From positions 2,294,001 to 2,358,000 of the forward strand of contig NZ_CP136946.1 in NCBI RefSeq assembly GCF_050916355.1: DNA of 64,000 nt, written 5' to 3'. The stretch comes from Jeongeupia wiesaeckerbachi. GTDB lineage: Bacteria > Pseudomonadota > Gammaproteobacteria > Burkholderiales > Chitinibacteraceae. Made by a program: the position numbers and the translations under genes. The notes below the pieces were generated by a model. The model was not told the DNA's origin and made no database searches. It saw only the letters and a program-made list of their open reading frames with translations. The stretch's first letter is position 1, and the number at the start of each line of letters is the position of its first letter. Shown here piece by piece: positions 53,234 to 61,811 of the stretch.

Positions 53234-55087
53234 TCATGCGGTCGCGAGCCAGCGGGAGGCGCTTGGGGCCGCGGTGTCCGCAGCAGGCGTTGCCAGCAGG
53301 TCTTCCATATCAAGCACCAGTACGACCGAGCCGTCACCCGAAAGTGTTGCGCCGGCGACACCCAAGGGGCGGATGTTCTGCAACGGCTTGATCACCACGT
53401 CATCGCGGCCAATGAAGCTGTCGACCGCCAGGATGAACGAATGCTCGGCGCTCTGCATCAGCACGCCGAAACGCGGCACCTGGGTTTCCGGCCAGCCGAG
53501 CAGGCCGGCGAGCGATTTGACCGGCAGGATTTCGTCGCGAACGACGATGGTCGCGCGACCGGAGACCTCCTGAACGGCACGGTTGTCGATCGGAATGATC
53601 TCGCGCACCATCGCCAGCGGCACTGCGAAGGCCTGATCACAGACGCGCACCACCAGCACCGGCAGAATCGCCAATGTCAGCGGCAGCGAAATCGAGAACC
53701 GCGTGCCTTCGCCGACGACCGACTGAATGTCGATACGGCCGTTGAGCTTCTGGATGTTGGTTTTGACCACATCCATACCGACACCGCGGCCCGAGACGCT
53801 GGAAATCTGATCCTTGGTCGAAAAGCCCGGCAGGAAGATCAGTTGCAGACTCTGCTTGTCATCAAGGCTGTTGGCGGTTTCCGCGTCGATCAGGCCCTTG
53901 TCGAGGGCCTTCTTGCGGATCACATCCGGGCGCATGCCATGACCGTCATCGGTGATCTCGATCAGGATGTGGTCGCCGACCTGGGTGGCGCTCAACTGCA
54001 CGATCGCCTTGGCCGGCTTGCCGGCGGCCAGGCGCTCTTCGATCGTCTCGACGCCATGATCGACCGCGTTGCGGACGAGGTGAACCAGCGGATCGTTCAG
54101 ATCCTCGAGCATGGTCTTGTCGAGCTCGGTTTCCTCGCCGCTGATGACGAGTTCGACCTCTTTTCCGAGCTGGCGGGCCAGATCGCGCGCCAAGCGCGGG
54201 TACTTCTGGAACTGGCGGCCGATCGGTTGCATCCGCGTCTTCATGACGGCGTTTTGCAGATCTCCGACCAGCAGGTCGAGTTGGCTGATGGCTTCGTCCA
54301 GTGCCTTCAGCGTTGTGCCGTCGATCTTGCCGGACACAACATCGCTGCGCAGCGTGGTCAGCCGGTTTTTGGTCAGGCCGATCTCTCCCGACAGATTCAG
54401 CACCTGATCGAGCCGGTGCGTGTCGATCCGGATCGTGGTTTCTTGTGTGCCGGCAGCGGCGCTGAGGTTGGCGGACCTTGCTGGCAGGCGTGGCGAAGGT
54501 TCGTTCAGCATGATTTCCGGTTCGGCGATGACGAGCGCAGCCTGCGGCTGCGGCGTGGCGCCGGCCGTTTCGTTGCCGAGCAGGCTGTCGTACAGATGTT
54601 GCCAGTCGGGCTCGCTACCGTCGCTGCTCGGGGCCAAAGTGGCCGCTGCAGGGGCGACTGGAGGAGGGACCGTAGCGCTGGCCTTGCCGGGGATTTCACC
54701 ACGAATTACCGCATCGAGCGTTTCGAGCAGCTCGGGCTCGACCGGCTGCGGCATCCGTCCCTGTGCCAGCGCACCGAACATTTCGCGGACTTCACCGGTG
54801 GCGGCGAGGATTACATCGAGGTATTCCGGCGAGAGCGTCATTTCGCCGTTGCGCAGCTTGTCGAACAGGTTTTCCGTGCGGTGGCACAGACTCACCATGG
54901 CATCGACATTCAGGAAGCCCGCGCCCCCCTTGATCGTGTGGAAACCGCGAAAAATGTCGTTCAGCAGGTGGCGGTCGTCCGGGCGCTTTTCCAGTTCGAC
55001 CAACTTGTTGTCGACCTCGGAAATCAGCTCGGAGGATTCGGTGATGAAGTCCTGAAGCAGGTCATCCATGCCGGCGAAATCATGCAT
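53234..55087 (-). CDS. cheA: Chemotaxis histidine kinase CheA (617 aa)
   Basis: P1 phosphotransfer domain with the phospho-His in FHTIKGGAGF; an Ala/Pro linker without an obvious P2; P3 dimerisation (IRIDTHRLDQVLNLSGEIGL, residues about 220-240); P4 ATPase with N-box LVRNAVDHGVE, G1 DDGHGM and G2 GRGVGMDVV; P5 CheW-like domain at the C-terminus. Passes phosphate to CheY. Last of the che genes from the sigma-28 promoter at 58375. Absence of a clear P2 could slow CheY docking. Confidence 0.95.
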   Translation of the reverse strand: MHDFAGMDDLLQDFITESSELISEVDNKLVELEKRPDDRHLLNDIFRGFHTIKGGAGFLNVDAMVSLCHRTENLFDKLRNGEMTLSPEYLDVILAATGEVREMFGALAQGRMPQPVEPELLETLDAVIRGEIPGKASATVPPPVAPAAATLAPSSDGSEPDWQHLYDSLLGNETAGATPQPQAALVIAEPEIMLNEPSPRLPARSANLSAAAGTQETTIRIDTHRLDQVLNLSGEIGLTKNRLTTLRSDVVSGKIDGTTLKALDEAISQLDLLVGDLQNAVMKTRMQPIGRQFQKYPRLARDLARQLGKEVELVISGEETELDKTMLEDLNDPLVHLVRNAVDHGVETIEERLAAGKPAKAIVQLSATQVGDHILIEITDDGHGMRPDVIRKKALDKGLIDAETANSLDDKQSLQLIFLPGFSTKDQISSVSGRGVGMDVVKTNIQKLNGRIDIQSVVGEGTRFSISLPLTLAILPVLVVRVCDQAFAVPLAMVREIIPIDNRAVQEVSGRATIVVRDEILPVKSLAGLLGWPETQVPRFGVLMQSAEHSFILAVDSFIGRDDVVIKPLQNIRPLGVAGATLSGDGSVVLVLDMEDLLATPAADTAAPSASRWLATA

Positions 55088-55117
55088 TTGGGCACTCCCG
55101 GAAAATGGCGGTAATGA

Positions 55118-55882
55118 TCAGAAGCCGAGGCTTTCGAGCAAGTCGTCGACTTGCTGTTGGTTGGTGACGACGTCGGTGCGACCTTCGCTATTGATGACCG
55201 GGCCGTTGAGCAGGCCGTTTTCTTCGAGCTTGCCGTGCTGTTGCGAGAACATCACCAGGAAGTCCAGCAACTGCGCTTCCATGTCCTTGGCCATGTCGAG
55301 GACTTTCTTGATGACCTGACCGGTCAGATCCTGGAAGTCCTGCGCCATCATGATCTCGAGCATCTGGCTGCTGACTCGTTCGGAGTCGGTCTGTGTTTGG
55401 GCCAGGTGCTGGCGAGTCTGCTGGACCAAGGCCTTGAATTCGTCGACGGACAGCTTGTTGGCGAGCAACCGATCCCACTCGTTGCCGAGGTTGCGGGCAT
55501 CGCCGGCGATCCGGTCTTGCAGCGGCTTGGCAGCGTCGAGGGCATTCAGCGTCCGGTCGGCGGCCTGTTCGGTCATCGTTGCAATGTAGGACAGCCGGTC
55601 CCGGGCATTCGGAATTTGCGAGGCCGCTTTTTCCAGCGACTTGTCGAGTCCGAGCTCGCGCAAGGTGTCGTGCAGCTTGCGGGTCAACTGGCCGATATGC
55701 GAGAACATGGCCTTGGCCGGTTCGGCCTGGGCTTCGTCAGCCAGGCCGCCCGATTGTGCGGCTTCGGCGGAGGCGGCAGGGGCGGCAGGGGCCGGCGTGC
55801 TGTTCCAGTTGGACTGGGCAATGCTGTCGAACAGTGCTTCCAGATCGGCATTGTCTGCGTTGTTATTGGCGTGGTCGCTCAC
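55118..55882 (-). CDS. cheZ: CheY-P phosphatase CheZ (254 aa)
   Basis: Long helical protein with the catalytic block AQDFQDLTGQVIKK (the Gln that attacks CheY-P) and the C-terminal CheY-binding peptide DDLLESLGF. The N-terminus has an acidic, Ala-rich extension. The GTG at 55882 has AGGAG 6 nt upstream and is preferred to upstream starts that overlap cheY. Ends motor signalling by dephosphorylating CheY. Confidence 0.94.
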   Translation of the reverse strand: MSDHANNNADNADLEALFDSIAQSNWNSTPAPAAPAASAEAAQSGGLADEAQAEPAKAMFSHIGQLTRKLHDTLRELGLDKSLEKAASQIPNARDRLSYIATMTEQAADRTLNALDAAKPLQDRIAGDARNLGNEWDRLLANKLSVDEFKALVQQTRQHLAQTQTDSERVSSQMLEIMMAQDFQDLTGQVIKKVLDMAKDMEAQLLDFLVMFSQQHGKLEENGLLNGPVINSEGRTDVVTNQQQVDDLLESLGF

Positions 55883-55925
55883 GTCGGACTCCTGAATGCG
55901 TGTACTCGGAAGGCGCCTTGGCGAC

Positions 55926-56315
55926 TTACTTGTTGAGATTGGCAAAAATTTTCTTGAGCTTCTCGTCGAGCGTGGCAGCGGTGAACGGCTTGACGATATA
56001 GCCCGATGCGCCCGCGGTGGCGGCCTCGATGATGTTTTCTTTTTTTGCTTCGGCGGTCACCATCAGCACCGGCAGATGCTTGAGCTGCGGATCGGTACGC
56101 ACGGCTTTGAGCAGCTCGATGCCGGTCATGTTCGGCATGTTCCAGTCGGTGACGATAAAGTCATACTGGGTGTTCTTGAGTTTTTGCAGCGCGATCTGGC
56201 CGTCTTCGGCTTCTTCGACGTTGGCGAAGCCGAGTTCTTTGAGCAGGTTGCGAACGATGCGGCGCATGGTGGAGAAATCGTCCACCACGAGAAAGCGCAA
56301 ATTGTTATCGGACAT
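55926..56315 (-). CDS. cheY: Chemotaxis response regulator CheY (129 aa)
   Basis: Single receiver domain: acidic pair in VVDDFSTMRR, phospho-Asp in VTDWNMPNM, Thr in VTAEA and Lys in VKPFT, close to E. coli CheY. CheY-P binds the flagellar switch. ATG at 56315 gives the usual length; a GTG five codons upstream is possible. Confidence 0.96.
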   Translation of the reverse strand: MSDNNLRFLVVDDFSTMRRIVRNLLKELGFANVEEAEDGQIALQKLKNTQYDFIVTDWNMPNMTGIELLKAVRTDPQLKHLPVLMVTAEAKKENIIEAATAGASGYIVKPFTAATLDEKLKKIFANLNK

Positions 56316-56357
56316 ATAGCGTGTACTCACTCATTGGATGCAGGTCAGCAGCCGCCT

Positions 56358-57296
56358 TCAGGCCGTCAGCAACGGCGCTAGCGTGTCGGCCAACACAATC
56401 GGGTCGAATTTAGCAACGTAGGCGTCGACGCCCACGCTCGCGCCCATGGCGCGATTGGCATTGGATGATAGCGAGGAATGCATGACGACCGGAATGCCGT
56501 CGAAGCGCCGGTCGGATTTGATGTGTTTGGTCAACACATAGCCATCCATTTCCGGCATCTCGGCATCGACGAGGATCAGCCGCAGTTTTTGCGACAAAGG
56601 CTCACCGTCGTGGCCCGCACGTCCGGCCAGCGCGCTGAGTTTGTCCCATGCTTCCTTGCCATTATTGGCCTGGTGGTACTTGACGTTGATCTTGTCGAGT
56701 ACACCGACGATTTCCCGCCGTGCGACCACCGAATCGTCGACGAAGAACAGGAACTGGTCGTGATCGAGGCCGACTTGCTGCAGTTCTGGAATCGGCGGTT
56801 CGCCGATCACGCTGGCGAGGATCTGTTCGACGTCGAGCACCGACACCAGTTTGCCGTCGGGCAGCTCGGTAATGGCGGTGATCAAGGCCTGGTTGCCGGC
56901 CAGCATGTTTTCCGGTGCGCGGACCTTGTCCCAGTCAACACGGATGATGCGATCGACCTCGTGCACGAGGAAGGCCTGGGTATGCTTGGAGAACTCGGTG
57001 ACGATCATCGTTGCGTTGGCGTCGCCGTTGGGCCGCTCCTGCGTTGCAACGAATTTCGACAGCGAGATCACCGGAATGATATTGCCGCGCAGCGAGATCA
57101 CGCCTTCGACGCCGAACGGCATGTTCGGCGTTTTGGTGATTTTCGGTGTCTGCGACACTTCGCGGACCTTGAAGACGTTGATCCCGAACGTCTCGCGCGT
57201 ACCGAGCGAGAACAACAGGATTTCCATCTTGTTCGAGCCGGCGAGTTTGGTGCGGGCGTCGACATCGTCAAGCAGATTCATGGGAGTGAGGCTCAC
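56358..57296 (-). CDS. cheV: Chemotaxis coupling protein CheV (312 aa), paralogue 1
   Basis: CheW-like domain (residues about 22-165, MEILLFSLG ... GVISLRGNIIPVISL) fused to a receiver domain with acidic pair FVDDSVVAR, phospho-Asp in LVDAEMPEMDG and Lys replaced in context AKFDP (K present). Couples receptors to CheA and may act as a phosphate sink. The GTG at 57296 has GGAG 6 nt upstream. Next to a second CheV. Confidence 0.93.
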   Translation of the reverse strand: MSLTPMNLLDDVDARTKLAGSNKMEILLFSLGTRETFGINVFKVREVSQTPKITKTPNMPFGVEGVISLRGNIIPVISLSKFVATQERPNGDANATMIVTEFSKHTQAFLVHEVDRIIRVDWDKVRAPENMLAGNQALITAITELPDGKLVSVLDVEQILASVIGEPPIPELQQVGLDHDQFLFFVDDSVVARREIVGVLDKINVKYHQANNGKEAWDKLSALAGRAGHDGEPLSQKLRLILVDAEMPEMDGYVLTKHIKSDRRFDGIPVVMHSSLSSNANRAMGASVGVDAYVAKFDPIVLADTLAPLLTA

Positions 57297-57322
57297 GGTA
57301 GGCTCCGTTTGAAAGTCACGCC

Positions 57323-58273
57323 TCAGGCGCTTAGCAAGTGTTGGGCAACGAGTTCGGACAGCTTGTGCGGTTCGAACTTGGGCACGTAACCGTCGACACC
57401 GACCGATTGGCCGAGCTTCTGGTTGGAGTTGCCCGACAGCGACGAGTGCATCAGAACTGGAATGCCGGCAAAGCGCGGGTCGCTCTTGATCATCCGCGTT
57501 AGCATGTAGCCGTCCATTTCGGGCATTTCCACGTCGGTGAGGATCAGCTGCAATTGCTCTCGAACCTGGATGCCGCGGATTTCGGCCGATTTGGCGATGC
57601 GCTGCAGTTCGTCCCAGGCGCGCTTGCCATTGATGGCTTGCTGATGACGCACGCCCATGGCGTCGAGTGTCATTTCGATCTGCTTGCGCGCGACGACCGA
57701 GTCATCGGCGAAGAAAACCGTCATTTCGCCGAATTTCTGGTGCTGGACCACGGCACCGACGTCGATGGCCTGATCGGTCTGCGTTGTCTCGGCCAGTACC
57801 TTTTCGACGTCGAGCATCATGACGAGCTTGCCGCTGTCGAGTTCGGTCACTGCAGTGACGAGGCCACCCATTTGTACGGTCAGCATGTCCGGCGGGACGC
57901 GCATCAGCGACCAATCGAGTCGCAGAATGGTATCGACGGCTTCAACGAGAAAGCCCTGAGTCTGACCGTTGTATTCGGAAACGATCATGATCTCGGGTTT
58001 GCTGCCGGTTTTGATCCCGGCATACTTGGCGAGGTCGATCACCGGGACCAGTGCGCCTCGCAGGCTGACCATGCCTTCCACCGACGGCGGCATGTCGGGC
58101 GCCTGAGTGATCTCGGGAGTGCGCATGACTTCGCGCACCTTGAACACGTTGATGCCGAAATTTTCGCGCCGACCGGTGCGGGCGTCCACGCCCAGGGTGA
58201 ACAGCAGGATTTCCAGCTTGTTCGTGCCGGCGAGTTTGGTTCTGGCGTCGATTTTCTTCAGAAGGTCGGACAC
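57323..58273 (-). CDS. cheV: Chemotaxis coupling protein CheV (316 aa), paralogue 2
   Basis: Same plan as its neighbour: CheW-like domain (LEILLFTLGVDARTGRRENF, GMVSLRGALVPVIDL) and receiver with FADDSVVAR, LTDVEMPEMDG and PKFEP. First gene of the minus-strand che unit, with GTG at 58273 and AGGAG 8 nt upstream. A sigma-28 promoter lies about 100 bp ahead. Two adjacent CheV genes suggest duplication with specialised receptor preference. Confidence 0.93.
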   Translation of the reverse strand: MSDLLKKIDARTKLAGTNKLEILLFTLGVDARTGRRENFGINVFKVREVMRTPEITQAPDMPPSVEGMVSLRGALVPVIDLAKYAGIKTGSKPEIMIVSEYNGQTQGFLVEAVDTILRLDWSLMRVPPDMLTVQMGGLVTAVTELDSGKLVMMLDVEKVLAETTQTDQAIDVGAVVQHQKFGEMTVFFADDSVVARKQIEMTLDAMGVRHQQAINGKRAWDELQRIAKSAEIRGIQVREQLQLILTDVEMPEMDGYMLTRMIKSDPRFAGIPVLMHSSLSGNSNQKLGQSVGVDGYVPKFEPHKLSELVAQHLLSA

Positions 58274-58374
58274 GGGCTGGGCTCCTGATTACCTGATGTT
58301 TCTGCCGTTGGCTGTAAGTATTTGTCCTGATCTCGGACGGACGGTCATATGACCACTTCGGGTGCTGAGCCAGT

Positions 58375-58401
58375 ATATCGGCAGGATGTGCCAAAACCTT
58401 A
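58375..58401 (-). promoter_or_regulatory. Sigma-28 (FliA) promoter of the che unit
   Basis: On the minus strand TAAGGTTT, 11-bp spacer, GCCGATAT; each box differs by one base from the consensus TAAAGTTT-N11-GCCGATAA. Start site near 58368, about 95 bp before the first cheV. Confidence 0.8.
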
Positions 58402-58483
58402 GGGTTTGCTGATGAACAAGGCAGGATGCGGCTTTCCAGCCCATTTATAATTTAAAAATGCTTATGCAACAAGGATTGGCGAC

Positions 58484-59656
58484 GTGCCCGGACCTGGAAA
58501 CAACATCGACCCGCACGAACTGGAAGCGGCCTTTTCGCTGTTTACCGAAGCGTCGCAGCAATTGGCTAATACTTACGCCGAGCTGCAACAGCAAGTTGTG
58601 TCGCTGGCCGGTCAATTGGAGATCGCCAACGGTCATTTGCGGCGCGAACTCGATGAAAAAGCCGCGCTCTCGCGCCGCCTGACCATCCTGATGGAGCGTT
58701 TGCCCGGTGGTGTCGTCGAGCTCGATGCGGCTGGAACGGTAAGTATGTTGAACGCCGCCGCGCGCTACTTGTTGGCGCCGTTGATGGAGGGAATGGACTG
58801 GGCCGCATTCAGCGCCGAGTATCTGACGCAGGGTGAGGCCGACCTCTGGATGTATCCGCAGGCGCGAGGGGTATTGCGCCTGCGCATCGTTGGTACCAGC
58901 GTGCCGGAAGAGTCATGCAGAATCCTGCTGGTTCAGGATCTGACGGAAACGTGGGCGCTGGAACAATCGCTGGCGCAACACAAGCGTCTTGCAGCGATGG
59001 GCGAGATGGCGGCCGGTTTGGCGCATCAACTGCGGACGCCGCTGGCAACCGCGCTGTTGTACGCAGGGCATCTTGCCCGGCCCCAGTTGGGCGAAGCGGA
59101 TCGTTGTCGTTTTGCGCTCAAGACGGTTGATCGTTTGCGCCACCTTGAGGCGTTGACGCAGGGGATGTTGCATTTCGTTCGCGGCAACGTGTTGGACATG
59201 GTGCCGGTATCGCTCGGCGACTGCTTGCTCGAAGCGGTGCATACGATCGAGCCGCAATTCATTGCACGCCAGATGCGGCTTGAGTTCGCCTCGACCGGTA
59301 TAAACGCGCAAGTCCTGGCAGATCCGAAAGAGTTGATCGGTCTGGTGCTGAATTTGCTCGAGAACGCCATGCAGGCTAGTGAAGTTGGTTCTTGCGTAGA
59401 GCTTTCTGTTTGCTGTGAGTCTGATTTCGCTACAATGGTTGTCAGGGATGGCGGTCGAGGTATTGCGCCGGAGCATATTGAGCGGCTGTTCGAGCCGTTT
59501 TATACAACCCGCAAGGATGGCACCGGTCTGGGCTTGGCGATCGTGCACCGCTTGGTTGAGCGTTTCGGTGGCGATATCACGGTGGCGTCGGTGTTGGGGG
59601 AAGGCACGGAATTCATCGTGCGGTTGCCAGTTCTAAATGACGTCTCTAATGTTTGA
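58484..59656 (+). CDS. fleS: Flagellar sensor kinase FleS/FlrB (390 aa)
   Basis: Soluble histidine kinase without membrane segments. N-terminal coiled coil (ELQQQVVSLAGQLEIA), a PAS-like domain (RLPGGVVELDAAGTVSMLNA), H-box GLAHQLRTPLA with the phospho-His, N-box LLENAMQAS, G1 RDGGRGI and G2 GTGLGLAIVHRL. Phosphorylates FleR to switch on class III (sigma-54) flagellar genes. GTG at 58484 with AAGGA 8 nt upstream; a TATAAT at 58446-58451 may be its -10. Normally followed directly by fleR; here three genes intervene. Confidence 0.88.
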   Translation: MPGPGNNIDPHELEAAFSLFTEASQQLANTYAELQQQVVSLAGQLEIANGHLRRELDEKAALSRRLTILMERLPGGVVELDAAGTVSMLNAAARYLLAPLMEGMDWAAFSAEYLTQGEADLWMYPQARGVLRLRIVGTSVPEESCRILLVQDLTETWALEQSLAQHKRLAAMGEMAAGLAHQLRTPLATALLYAGHLARPQLGEADRCRFALKTVDRLRHLEALTQGMLHFVRGNVLDMVPVSLGDCLLEAVHTIEPQFIARQMRLEFASTGINAQVLADPKELIGLVLNLLENAMQASEVGSCVELSVCCESDFATMVVRDGGRGIAPEHIERLFEPFYTTRKDGTGLGLAIVHRLVERFGGDITVASVLGEGTEFIVRLPVLNDVSNV

Positions 59657-59740
59657 CGTTCACGCGCCGGGCTCGCCTGGCAGACTGTGCATGGGTCGTT
59701 TGGACCATTGGAATTTCTAAGAAAAGGTTGGATAGGAAAA

Positions 59741-60046
59741 ATGTCGCCTACCGTGCAGATTGAAGGGGATGTGGGCCGGGTTGTGCTGTCGGGGCAATTT
59801 GACTTCAGCGCTCACCGTGAGTTTCGCCAGGTATGCGAAACCCTGATCGCGGATCCGGTGGTCAAGGAAGTGCTGGTCGACTTCCAGAACGTCAATTACC
59901 TGGATAGCTCGGCCCTGGGTATGCTGTTGTTGCTGAAGGAAAAAATCGGCGCCGTGAACAAGAACCTGGCGCTGGTCAATTGCCGCGACACCGTCAAGCA
60001 GGTGCTCGAAATCGCCTGTTTCGGCAAGATTTTCACGATCCGCTGA
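59741..60046 (+). CDS. STAS-domain anti-sigma factor antagonist, HsbA/SpoIIAA-like (101 aa)
   Basis: Single STAS domain: VQIEGDVGRVVLSGQFDF, LVDFQNVNYLDSSALGMLLL with the phospho-acceptor Ser in LDSSALG, and ALVNCRDTVKQVLEIACFG. In partner-switch systems the unphosphorylated form binds an anti-sigma factor; in Pseudomonas HsbA binds FlgM. AGGA before the ATG at 59741. The next gene encodes the matching phosphatase/kinase-like protein, 7 bp downstream. Confidence 0.88.
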   Translation: MSPTVQIEGDVGRVVLSGQFDFSAHREFRQVCETLIADPVVKEVLVDFQNVNYLDSSALGMLLLLKEKIGAVNKNLALVNCRDTVKQVLEIACFGKIFTIR

Positions 60047-60053
60047 GTCCTCT

Positions 60054-61778
60054 GTGCGCATTCTCGTCGTCGACGATACCGAAGCTGTCCTGCTGCTGAT
60101 TTCGCGCTTCGTCGAAGCGTTGGGGCATGTGGCTATTCCGGCGCGCGACGGGGGGGAGGCCATCCGGATTTGGCGCGAGGCCCGGCCTGACCTCGTGTTG
60201 ATGGACATGATGATGCCGGTCGTGTCCGGCGCCGAGGCTGCGGCGACGATCAAGGCCGAGGCCGGTGAAACATGGGTGCCGATCGTCTTTGTGACCGGTA
60301 TTGGTGAAGAAAGCCGACTGGCCGAAGCGATTGAACAGGGCGCCGACGACTACATCAACAAGCCGGTCAATTTGCGCGTGCTGGAAGCGAAGCTCAAGGC
60401 TTTTCAGCGCACGCTCGCGCTGAACCGCAAGGTCCGCGAGCAGTCGGCCAAACTCGCGGATTACTACGCGCGAGCAGAGGAAGAGAAGCGCGTTGTCCAG
60501 CATTTGATGGAGCAAATGGTCAACGCCGAGCGACTATCCGACGCGCAGCTCGAGTACTGGTTATCGCCCGCCGAAAGCCTTTCCGGGGACATGATCGCGG
60601 CGGCTCGTACACCGGGGCAGGTGTTGCATTTGATGCTTGCCGATGGCATCGGCCATGGCCTTACCGCTGCGCTCAATGTGCTGCCGCTGACGCAGCCGTT
60701 CTACAGCATGACCGAGAAGGGCTACGCCATTCCGGACATCCTGGTCGAAATGAGCAAGAAAGTCCGCCAGGTTTTGCCGATCGGCCGTTTTGTTGCCGTG
60801 GTGCTGATCGCAATCGATGAGGCCAACGGCTGCATCGAAGTCTGGAACGGTGGCATGCCGACCGTGCTGGTCGTGAATGATGCCGGTGAGGTATGTCATC
60901 GCTGGGCGTCGCGTCATTTGCCGCTGGGGATTACCGAGACCCACGATGTTGAGACGGCAACCGAGCGCTTCTATTTCGACTCACCCGGTACCGTGGTTGC
61001 GTACTCGGATGGCTTGATCGAGGCGCGCAGTGCTGACGGCCAATCCTTTGGGTTGCAAAGGTTGCAGCAGGTGTTGAACGTGCCAGCCCAGCAGCGTCTT
61101 GCCGGTGTTCAGGCGGATCTGGATATGCACCTGCGCGAGACAACGCACCACGATGATATTTCGTTGGTTCTCGGCCACTTTGGGACGCGGCTGCGGGGTG
61201 TGGTCGCCGACGAGGGAAGACGCTTGGCGCCGGCGGTACTGAGCGCCTTGCTGAAGGGGGGCGAACCCGCTTGGCAATACGCGCTGCAACTGGGTGCCGC
61301 AGAGCTCAAGTATCTGAACACCGTGCCGTTCATGATGTCGTTCATTAACGAGATCCAGGCGCTGGCGCCGTATCAGTCTGACGTCTTCCTGATTCTGACC
61401 GAACTGTTTACGAACGCACTTGATCACGGCTTGCTTCGGCTTGACGCGGGTCAGAAGCAAGCGCCCGGGGGACGTGAGCGCTACCTGGCTGCCCGGACGA
61501 ATGGCTTGGCGCAGCTCGAATCCGGTCGCATCGATATCGAGCTGACCGGCCTGCGCAGTGACGGGCGCAACGTGCTGAAAATCCATGTTCGGGACACCGG
61601 CGCGGGATTTGACTGGCGGGCTGGTATTGCTGTGGCGGGCGCCGATCAAGGGCAGGGTACCGGGCTGGCCTTGGTGCGCGCGCTGAGCAGCGCATTGATA
61701 TTCCGCGACCCCGGCAACGACGTCGTGGCGTATTATTTGCTCGACACGCCGCCGGCTTTACGCGCTGGCTTGTCCTGA
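60054..61778 (+). CDS. Receiver-PP2C phosphatase-HATPase fusion, HsbR/RsbU-like (574 aa)
   Basis: Three modules. Receiver (1-120): VVDDTEA, phospho-Asp in LVLMDMMMP, Thr in VTGIG, Lys in INKPVN. Coiled-coil linker (120-170). PP2C/SpoIIE phosphatase (175-385) with metal Asps in SGDMIAA, LADGIGHGL, YSDGLIEAR and HHDDISLVL. RsbW-like HATPase (400-570) with LTELFTNALDHGL, RDTGAGFD and GQGTGLALVRAL. It should both phosphorylate and dephosphorylate the STAS protein, under control of an upstream kinase, perhaps FleS. GTG start at 60054. Closest known relative by architecture is HsbR. Confidence 0.88.
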   Translation: MRILVVDDTEAVLLLISRFVEALGHVAIPARDGGEAIRIWREARPDLVLMDMMMPVVSGAEAAATIKAEAGETWVPIVFVTGIGEESRLAEAIEQGADDYINKPVNLRVLEAKLKAFQRTLALNRKVREQSAKLADYYARAEEEKRVVQHLMEQMVNAERLSDAQLEYWLSPAESLSGDMIAAARTPGQVLHLMLADGIGHGLTAALNVLPLTQPFYSMTEKGYAIPDILVEMSKKVRQVLPIGRFVAVVLIAIDEANGCIEVWNGGMPTVLVVNDAGEVCHRWASRHLPLGITETHDVETATERFYFDSPGTVVAYSDGLIEARSADGQSFGLQRLQQVLNVPAQQRLAGVQADLDMHLRETTHHDDISLVLGHFGTRLRGVVADEGRRLAPAVLSALLKGGEPAWQYALQLGAAELKYLNTVPFMMSFINEIQALAPYQSDVFLILTELFTNALDHGLLRLDAGQKQAPGGRERYLAARTNGLAQLESGRIDIELTGLRSDGRNVLKIHVRDTGAGFDWRAGIAVAGADQGQGTGLALVRALSSALIFRDPGNDVVAYYLLDTPPALRAGLS

Positions 61779-61811
61779 CGCAGTAGCAGTTTTTCCAGAT
61801 TCTCATTGTTG

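Noticed and set aside
58381..58400. Sigma-54 site (TGGCACATCC...) before cheV
   Set aside because: The GG and GC doublets are 8, not 10, bp apart, and the bases lie in the spacer of a better sigma-28 promoter.
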